Below, in pieces: positions 31,065 to 37,178 of a stretch of 37,178 nt of DNA. The notes under the pieces are model-generated. The model was not told the origin of the DNA and did no database searches. It saw only the letters and a list, made by a program, of their open reading frames with translations. The position numbers and the translations under genes are program-made. Each line of letters starts with the position of its first letter. The first letter of the stretch is position 1. Origin of the DNA: an uncultured Prevotellaceae bacterium (GTDB lineage: Bacteria > Bacteroidota > Bacteroidia > Bacteroidales > Bacteroidaceae); NCBI GenBank assembly GCA_947174565.1, contig CAMWJL010000013.1:1-37178 (forward strand), given 5' to 3'.

Positions 31065-34028
31065 TTACTTGACTAAGATCTTGGCGGATAGTTCATTCGC
31101 TTTCACTACATAGATGCCTGTTGGCAGTGTGCTGTTGGTTGCGACTTTCTTGCCAGCTACGGTATAAATATCAAAAGATGAAACGCCGTCAACATAGATG
31201 CGCCCATCCACCACGCGTGGTGTCAGCTTTCCTGGGGCTTGCTGGTCTGGGCGGATAGTGTTGATGGCTGTAGGGACGGAGCCGCCTTCCTTGTAGTTGG
31301 CAACCGCAACCCAACCCAGACGGTCGAAGTATGCCTCATCAGCTGTTCCCGTTGTGATGGTTTTCCCATCTACGGTCAGGTTGTGGTCCAGTATTCTCTT
31401 GATTTTCACTCCGTTTGTCCATGTCGTGCCATCTTCTCCCTTGGTCGTCACGTCTGTGCGTCTGAGCATGCAGATGGTGGGAAAGTTGTTGGTTTGCAAG
31501 CCTGTCAAAATGGTGGGTTGGTACAGATTGAGCTGTTCCTGTGTTGTGCCTTCCACTTCGTCATAACGCTCTACACGAAAGGTGTTCTCGTAGAAACTGG
31601 CTCCATGAATGGCGTTGTCCGTGCCATGTCCTGCTGCAATGATGATGTCGTTTTCTGTGTCAACCATGCCAATGCCAGGCGTGATGGCAAGATAAGAGAC
31701 GTTTTGTGCTCCTTTCACTTGTCGGCCTGACGCATCTTCTGAATAGACGATGAACTTGAACCCCGTGTTGGTCACGTCGAAGACACGAGCACCCAATGCT
31801 GTAACAGGGTTGGCTGTTGTATAGCTCGGGTTCTTGAGTTCCACCAGCACGACGGGAGTGACACCCTCGGGAAAAGCCTGCTGGAAAGTCACTTCGGTAA
31901 TGTCTGTCCATAGGTTGTCGGTGGTGGAAGTCTTTGATTTCACCATCGCCACCTCGCAATCCAGTTCGCCGTATTTGTAATTACCGGGCTGTATGGCAAG
32001 AAACGGGATTTCTTCGTTCTTGGCGAGGTCGGTCTTGCTGGTTTGCCAAGGCATGGGCTTGTAGGTGAACTTCTGTGCGCTGCTGGTCTTCGCGGTCACG
32101 TTGCCCGCATAGAATGTATTGTTTTTGTTGGTCATGCTGCCCATGAACACACAGGGGGTGGCAGACAGCGTTGTGGAATAGAGCACAGAGATTTCGTCTG
32201 TGTTGGCGATAGTCAGACGACCATGCTGAATCTCGTTCGTGCCTTGTGCAGGTGCAACGTCAGCAGTGACTTCTTCTGAGTAACGCTGTTTCTTGTCTGT
32301 GTCGTAGTCGCAGATTCTGTACAGGATGGCACCTGAGAGACCACTAACATCGTCTGTCATTGTTACCGCTCCACAGTCCTTCATGCCGAGGTTTTGGATG
32401 GTGACATACTTGCCGCCTGGCTCCTTGCGCTGCACACAGATGGAGTCAGTTTGCTTCGTGTTGTTGTGTGTCCAGTTGAGGGTGACAAGCTTCTTGCTGG
32501 CGTTGTAGGTGAGTGCGATACCTGTTGGGGCTTTGTGATTCCATGGCATGAAGTATTCGTTGCCGTCGGTGTAGGCAAAGCCCGAAGTGTAGGTTGACAA
32601 TACTTTGGCGGCATCGGTTGGCTTGCCGTTGGTCCAAATCTCGCGTTTGCCTTCCACGGCGTTGTAAACAGCGAGACGTTCCAGCCAACTGTTCTCTGCC
32701 TTGTCTGCCCGCACAAGCACATCCTTCATCCATACGCCATTTTTGTGCTGGTCGTTTCCTGAGCCCCAGTTGTACCAACCTTCTGAATCTGTGCTAAAAC
32801 CACCTTCACCTGTCCAGTTGGCACCGTTGTTCCACTCCGTCACCCATACGGGGAGGCCTGTTGCGTTATAGAGCGACCAAAGGCGGTCGATACATCCTTG
32901 GGGACTTTGTCCGCCTATGTAATAGTGGGTAGCCACAAAATCGACACGGATGTTGTTCTGGCGGCACCAGTTTACATAGTCGCTAACCCAGCCTGTGTTC
33001 GGGTTGCAGCAAGCGAAAGTTCCGATGCGTTTGCCGCTGTAAAGGAACTTGTCTGCCACGTTGACGAGAGGGTAATCGCCATGCTTCTCGCGTGCATTCT
33101 CGGGAATGTTGAGCACATAGGTATATACCTCGTTGCCGCCAGATGTATTATCAGGTTCGTTCTGCCCAAGGACATGGGTACAGGTGTTGTCAGAGGCATT
33201 GATGTTATCCCATGATTCCCATGCGCCTTTGTAGCCATTGCCGTTGGATTGCCCTGACTCGTGGTGGCGTTGTGGTACGTATTCGGCATCTTTTCGGCTG
33301 CTTCTGCCTGCCCCCCAATCGTAGTACCATGAGGAGTTGGTGAGTGCCATGAGTTCATCGTCGCGCGCATCGCCCATGCCGAGCTTGGTAGGCCATTGCC
33401 AGCGGAAGATGCGGAAGAAACCGAGCTTGCCAGCCAACTCTTTGGGGAGTGTGATGGTTCGGTCTTGGCTGTTGGCGATGTAGCAGTGGCTGTATCCTGT
33501 GCCTGCGGCATCATTGGCGACGGTACACATATAGCCACGTTTCAATGTGAAGGCGCGTGCCTTGTCAATCCATGGTCCTGTTACATATCGGTTGGTGCCG
33601 TTGTAGCTGGCAATCTCTTCTGTACAGGCATCATCGCTGTACATGGTGACAGGGTAGAATGGAGTGCCATCTGCATTCTTGTTGTCGCTGTGTGCAAACA
33701 CAATCGCGCCAGCGCGGTAGATGCTGACACGGCAGTTGTTCCCATCGGTCAATGCCACACCATTGCAAGTGATGTATTGCAGATAGGTCGATACGACGGT
33801 CGAAGGTCGTACTTTCTCGAACACTACAGCTGCATTGGGATTCTTGATGTCAATACTTGCCATGGTGGCAAAAGGCTCTGCACTCGTGATGGTGTAATCG
33901 ACTGCTTCTGTCAATTCTACGGTGCCCGCCACCTGTTCCACTTTCTGAACAGGATTTTGTGCATTGGCTGTCAGCCCCAAGGCTATCAGCCATGCCATCG
34001 TTAGTTGTTTTAGTCTCATGATTTGCAT
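31065..34028 (-). CDS. GH128-like secreted beta-glucanase with C-terminal sorting tail
   Basis: 987 residues. Signal peptide ends ANAQ (about 20-24). An N-terminal beta-rich domain (25-195) precedes a TIM-barrel-like domain (about 200-500) with the two expected acids of the Asl1/GH128 fold: VLGQNEPDN (Glu291, acid/base) and, after DFVATHYYIGG, PVWVTEWNNG (Glu398, nucleophile). A fibronectin-like domain follows (about 500-595), then beta-rich domains and a final segment (about 915-987: DIYTVAGKKVAT...GIYVVKANELSAKILVK) matching type-IX-secretion C-termini. GH128 enzymes cleave beta-1,3-glucan; this substrate is inferred from fold motifs only. The alternative ATG at 34019 is equally possible. 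It lies 34 bp after the M64 peptidase gene and probably shares its transcript. Confidence 0.83.
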   Translation of the reverse strand: MQIMRLKQLTMAWLIALGLTANAQNPVQKVEQVAGTVELTEAVDYTITSAEPFATMASIDIKNPNAAVVFEKVRPSTVVSTYLQYITCNGVALTDGNNCRVSIYRAGAIVFAHSDNKNADGTPFYPVTMYSDDACTEEIASYNGTNRYVTGPWIDKARAFTLKRGYMCTVANDAAGTGYSHCYIANSQDRTITLPKELAGKLGFFRIFRWQWPTKLGMGDARDDELMALTNSSWYYDWGAGRSSRKDAEYVPQRHHESGQSNGNGYKGAWESWDNINASDNTCTHVLGQNEPDNTSGGNEVYTYVLNIPENAREKHGDYPLVNVADKFLYSGKRIGTFACCNPNTGWVSDYVNWCRQNNIRVDFVATHYYIGGQSPQGCIDRLWSLYNATGLPVWVTEWNNGANWTGEGGFSTDSEGWYNWGSGNDQHKNGVWMKDVLVRADKAENSWLERLAVYNAVEGKREIWTNGKPTDAAKVLSTYTSGFAYTDGNEYFMPWNHKAPTGIALTYNASKKLVTLNWTHNNTKQTDSICVQRKEPGGKYVTIQNLGMKDCGAVTMTDDVSGLSGAILYRICDYDTDKKQRYSEEVTADVAPAQGTNEIQHGRLTIANTDEISVLYSTTLSATPCVFMGSMTNKNNTFYAGNVTAKTSSAQKFTYKPMPWQTSKTDLAKNEEIPFLAIQPGNYKYGELDCEVAMVKSKTSTTDNLWTDITEVTFQQAFPEGVTPVVLVELKNPSYTTANPVTALGARVFDVTNTGFKFIVYSEDASGRQVKGAQNVSYLAITPGIGMVDTENDIIIAAGHGTDNAIHGASFYENTFRVERYDEVEGTTQEQLNLYQPTILTGLQTNNFPTICMLRRTDVTTKGEDGTTWTNGVKIKRILDHNLTVDGKTITTGTADEAYFDRLGWVAVANYKEGGSVPTAINTIRPDQQAPGKLTPRVVDGRIYVDGVSSFDIYTVAGKKVATNSTLPTGIYVVKANELSAKILVK

Positions 34029-34062
34029 AGGTTTGGTCTTGTACTATTATATATATGTAGCG

Positions 34063-35514
34063 TTATTGTGCAGTGTAGAAGTCGGTGATGCGGATGATAG
34101 CACGAGTACACACGGGGCAGAAATCTTCCACTTCGTTGATTTTCATGCGGCACTCCTGCGCAGGGCGGTAACATCCTTTGCTCTGGTATCCGGCACCTTC
34201 AAACACACCAACCGTTTGGGTGCAGCGGTTGAGTGCTGCCATCGCCTTGGTGTCCGTCTTGTCTATTTTCTTGAAATCAGGCACTTTGGGGTCGAGTGGC
34301 GTGGGGATGGGTTGCTTCTTTGGCATCAGGTCTGCCCATTTCGCGTTAAAGTCTTTCAGCGTGGTGATGTTTGGCTCCCATGGCTCTGTGTCAGCAGGAT
34401 ACCACTCAGAGTCCATGTCGTCGTAAGCGTATTCGTCGGCAAGACCTGCATAGCTGTGCCCGAACTCATGCACGAAGACTTCTTTGAAAGTGGGGTGGTC
34501 GCTGGTGGAGCAGGTCACTTGGTTGTAGATGCCGCCACCGCCGTAGGTGTCGCTGTTGACCAGCACCATGATGTGCTCAAACGGTACGCCCGAAAGGAGG
34601 TCGTAGATGCGGTGCATGTCCTGCGACATGAGGTAACGGTCGGTGTAGAAGGTGTCGTAATGGCTGCCAGCAGGGGTGGTGTGCCACACGCCTTGATGCG
34701 GTACAGTAGGACCAGCCTCTCTTGATGGCGCGGCTACAGCCACGACGTTGAAGCGGTTCTTGAGCGACTTGAATGGTTCCCATGCGAACAGGGCATCGAC
34801 AGCCCTTTCACTATCGTGGTAGAACTTACCCATCTGTGCCTCTGTGTATCCTTCAGCCACGATGGCTAAGTCAATGCAGTTCGTGACATCTACGCCTTGG
34901 AAAGGGTTGTAAGCCGATGCGGTGAAATTACGACCTTTGCCATTGCGAGGCTCATCCTTGCTCGTGGCGGCTGGAGTGCTGGATTCCGTTGCCATTCCTT
35001 TCCAAACATAGTAGAAAGGAATGCCGTTGTCACCAATCTTGCGGATGAGTATGTCCTTGGGATCCACCGTGTGAGTCATCTCGGTGGTGACTACCTGATG
35101 GTTGTTGGTCAGCGTGATGGTCACGTCGATGGGGTTCTTGGGGAAGGGGATGTTATAGGAGGTCTCGAAGGCTTTATCCACCTTCTTGGCTTCTTCATAT
35201 TGCAACCACTCTTGGAACAAGGTGGAGAATGTCCACACATAAATTACCTGTTGTGTAGCATGGTCTCTGACGGTCAGTTGCCCGTTGCCGTTCAGGAACT
35301 TCTCTGCCAGTCGGCTCTTTCTTCCTGCCCATCTGTCCTGTTTTTTCAGTTCTTGGAGATAGATGTGCTGTTCTTGGTAGTTTCCTGCAAAGACATAATC
35401 CAATCTCAGCGTTGCGTCTTCAAAGTAGTCTTCAAAACGCTGTGCTGAAACATTCTGTACGAGCAAGAGGAGGCTGGCAATGAGGGTAGTGATTCTCAAC
35501 GTTTGTCTTTTCAT
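34063..35514 (-). CDS. Secreted M64-family metallopeptidase
   Basis: 483 residues with a signal peptide (1-24, ending VSAQ). The N-terminal domain (about 25-180) is the M64 N-domain type: RLDYVFAGN, then VDPKDILIR. The catalytic domain has DLAIVAEGYTEAQMGKFYHD (215-234), NSDTYGGGGIYN and the zinc motif HEFGHSYAGLADEY (349-362), in which the two His are ligands and Glu350 is catalytic. The family prototype is an IgA-cleaving peptidase of a gut Clostridium; Bacteroidales homologues are common and mostly uncharacterised. Several Cys near the C-terminus (ECRM...CPVC) may form disulfides or bind metal. It is the first gene of a probable pair with the GH128-like gene; a TATCTTCG box lies about 46 bases upstream. 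Confidence 0.94.
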   Translation of the reverse strand: MKRQTLRITTLIASLLLLVQNVSAQRFEDYFEDATLRLDYVFAGNYQEQHIYLQELKKQDRWAGRKSRLAEKFLNGNGQLTVRDHATQQVIYVWTFSTLFQEWLQYEEAKKVDKAFETSYNIPFPKNPIDVTITLTNNHQVVTTEMTHTVDPKDILIRKIGDNGIPFYYVWKGMATESSTPAATSKDEPRNGKGRNFTASAYNPFQGVDVTNCIDLAIVAEGYTEAQMGKFYHDSERAVDALFAWEPFKSLKNRFNVVAVAAPSREAGPTVPHQGVWHTTPAGSHYDTFYTDRYLMSQDMHRIYDLLSGVPFEHIMVLVNSDTYGGGGIYNQVTCSTSDHPTFKEVFVHEFGHSYAGLADEYAYDDMDSEWYPADTEPWEPNITTLKDFNAKWADLMPKKQPIPTPLDPKVPDFKKIDKTDTKAMAALNRCTQTVGVFEGAGYQSKGCYRPAQECRMKINEVEDFCPVCTRAIIRITDFYTAQ

Positions 35515-35559
35515 CGTTTGTTATAAGGTTATAGTTTATACATCATTAGTAACTTGGGG

Positions 35560-35567
35560 CGAAGATA
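35560..35567 (-). promoter_or_regulatory. Candidate -7 box for the M64 peptidase gene
   Basis: TATCTTCG on the minus strand, one base from TAnnTTTG, lies directly after the uvrA terminator. The predicted leader is about 40 bases. No -33 match is seen. Confidence 0.3.
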
Positions 35568-35569
35568 CG

Positions 35570-35618
35570 AAAAAAAAGTGAAATGGAAGACACTTTGATG
35601 TTTTTTCTTCCACTTCAC
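35570..35618 (-). terminator. uvrA intrinsic terminator
   Basis: Inverted repeat with 13-base arms at 35578-35590 and 35606-35618; the single mismatch is a G-U pair in the minus-strand RNA. It is followed on that strand by eight T (35570-35577). It starts 7 bases after the uvrA stop codon: a textbook intrinsic terminator. Confidence 0.88.
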
Positions 35619-35625
35619 CTGCAAA

Positions 35626-37178
35626 TTAGTGCTTTTTGTATAGCTTGTCTTGCAAAAATTGCCCCGTGTGGCTATATGCACATTGTGCCACCGCCTTTGG
35701 TGTGCCCTCCACCATCACATTGCCACCCGCTTGTCCGCCTTCGGGACCAAGGTCGATGATGTGGTCTGCACACTTGATGATATCCATATTATGCTCAATG
35801 ATGAGGATGGTATGTCCACGGGCGATGAGGGCATTGAAGGCATCCAACAGCTTGTGGATGTCGTGGAAATGCAATCCTGTGGTCGGTTCGTCGAAGATGA
35901 ACAGGGTCGGTTCCGACTTCTCTTGGCTCAGGTAGGAAGCCAGCTTAATTCGCTGGTTTTCACCGCCAGAAAGGGTGGAAGAGGTCTGCCCGAGCTTGAT
36001 GTAGCCGAGACCGACATCTTGCAATGGCTTCAACTTCCCTACAATCTTCGTCTGTTTGTGCTGGGTGAAAAACTCCACCGCCTGATTGATGGTCATGTTC
36101 AGCATGTCGTTGGCGTTCATCCCTTGGTAGGTCACTTCCAAAATGTCGCTCTTGAACCGCTTTCCGTGACACGCCTCGCACTCCAGCACAAGGTCGTTCA
36201 TGAATTGCATCTCGACCGTGATAGTACCTTCGCCCTTACATTCCTCGCAGCGTCCTCCTTCGGCATTGAAAGAGAAGTAGGCTGGTGTGTAGCCCATTTG
36301 TTTGGACAGTTGCTGGGTAGCCAGCAGTTTGCGTATCTCGTCCCAAGCCCCGATGTAGGTGACAGGATTGGAACGTGACGATGTGCCGATAGGGTTCTGA
36401 TTGACGAAATCGACGTGCTTCACCATCGCCATGTCGCCCTCCAACTTGGTGAAGAGTCCTGGCTTGTCAGCACTTTCGCCTAAATAGCGTTTCATCGCCA
36501 AATAGAGGATGTCGCGTACAAGTGTGGATTTGCCACTGCCCGAAACGCCTGTTACGCAGGTCATTACGTTGAGTGGAAACTTGACATCAATGCCTTTCAG
36601 ATTGTTGGCGCGAGCGTTCTTTACGCAGATGTAGTTGTTCCACGGGCGACGGCTTTCAGGGATGGGTATTTGTTCTGTGCCCGTGAGATAGTCGAGGGTA
36701 TGGGAATGGGTGGGCTCTTTGGATTTCCCAGACTTTCCTTCGCCTTTGGGAGGAGGACCAGCGTACATAATTTGTCCGCCCAAGCGACCTGCGTCGGGAC
36801 CGATGTCGATAATGTAATCAGCGGCACGCATGATTTCTTCGTCGTGCTCCACCACAATGACGGTGTTGCCCAGTCGCTGGAGGGCGCGGAGCACGTGAAT
36901 CAGGCGTTGGGTGTCGCAAGAGTGGAGACCGATGCTTGGCTCATCCAAAATGTACATGCTGCCCACCAATGACGAGCCAAGGCTGGTTGCCAGATTGATG
37001 CGCTGGCTCTCACCGCCTGAGAGTGAGTTGCTTAGACGCGAGAGGGTAAGGTAGCTCAACCCCACATCGTTCAGGAATTGCAGGCGGCTTTTTATTTCCA
37101 CCAGCAGCCGTTTGGCGATTTGGACATCGTGTGCCGACACCTTCAATGTGCGGAAGAACTCGTTGAGTTCGCTGATGG
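35626..37178 (-). CDS. uvrA: UvrA, excinuclease ABC subunit A (C-terminal part; 5' end outside window)
   Basis: The frame stays open to the window edge (upstream codons read ISELNEFFRTLKV), so this is about the last 516 residues of a protein usually near 940. UvrA is the damage-sensing ATPase of nucleotide excision repair. Visible: the first ABC signature LSGGESQRINLATSLG with ILDEPSIGLH (Walker B), the second Walker A GVSGSGKSTLV, a zinc finger of CEEC and CEAC pairs about 20 residues apart, the second signature LSGGENQRIKLA, and IFDEPTTGLHFHD. A Gly/Lys-rich insert (GPPPKGEGKSGKSK) sits between the ATPase halves. The frame has no defect. A UvrA paralogue rather than the housekeeping copy cannot be excluded from this half alone. 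Confidence 0.96.
   Translation of the reverse strand, partial: ISELNEFFRTLKVSAHDVQIAKRLLVEIKSRLQFLNDVGLSYLTLSRLSNSLSGGESQRINLATSLGSSLVGSMYILDEPSIGLHSCDTQRLIHVLRALQRLGNTVIVVEHDEEIMRAADYIIDIGPDAGRLGGQIMYAGPPPKGEGKSGKSKEPTHSHTLDYLTGTEQIPIPESRRPWNNYICVKNARANNLKGIDVKFPLNVMTCVTGVSGSGKSTLVRDILYLAMKRYLGESADKPGLFTKLEGDMAMVKHVDFVNQNPIGTSSRSNPVTYIGAWDEIRKLLATQQLSKQMGYTPAYFSFNAEGGRCEECKGEGTITVEMQFMNDLVLECEACHGKRFKSDILEVTYQGMNANDMLNMTINQAVEFFTQHKQTKIVGKLKPLQDVGLGYIKLGQTSSTLSGGENQRIKLASYLSQEKSEPTLFIFDEPTTGLHFHDIHKLLDAFNALIARGHTILIIEHNMDIIKCADHIIDLGPEGGQAGGNVMVEGTPKAVAQCAYSHTGQFLQDKLYKKH

Overview
The window looks like the chromosome of a Prevotella/Segatella-type member of the Bacteroidales. Evidence: two SusC/SusD pairs, lipoproteins with acidic residues right after the lipobox cysteine, secreted enzymes ending in type-IX-secretion-like tails, Bacteroidetes-type promoters (TTTG-N19-TAnnTTTG) and a Bacteroidetes-type tandem recombinase pair. 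All recognised genes lie on the minus strand, so transcription runs from high to low coordinates. The long plus-strand open frames are antisense shadows. I found no tRNA, rRNA or CRISPR.

From right to left: the window opens inside uvrA (C-terminal half, ending at 35626 with a clear terminator). Next is a probable two-gene unit, a secreted M64-type metallopeptidase followed by a GH128-like beta-glucanase, closed by a hairpin at 30991-31022. A 579-bp intergenic region follows. It holds a complex palindromic repeat and the upstream region of a very large operon (30485 to 12506).

The operon order is FAS1 lipoprotein, SusC, SusD, FAS1 lipoprotein, FAS1-like lipoprotein, SusC, SusD. It encodes five surface lipoproteins and two TonB-dependent channels, with no enzyme, sensor or sigma factor inside it. 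It is the most distinctive system in the window: an uptake apparatus in which fasciclin-fold proteins take the place of the usual surface glycan-binding proteins. The GH128-like and M64 enzymes upstream, and the GH28 and HExxH proteins downstream, are plausible partners. The substrate cannot be read from sequence; a beta-1,3-glucan or plant/fungal glycoprotein is only an inference.

Below the operon terminator (12417-12452) and a cluster of short GC-rich inverted repeats lies deoD, with a near-ideal promoter. It appears to be followed in the same transcript by a large secreted HExxH protein and a GH28 pectinase-like enzyme whose start abuts the previous stop. Then come an AspT/YidE-type transporter overlapping a small CcdA/TauE-like membrane protein with a His-rich loop, an unrecognised basic membrane protein with 11-residue repeats, and two tandem tyrosine recombinases with inverted repeats on both sides. 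Related palindromic repeats at about 3371-3460 and 30851-30950, in the same orientation, bracket the 27-kb accessory stretch.
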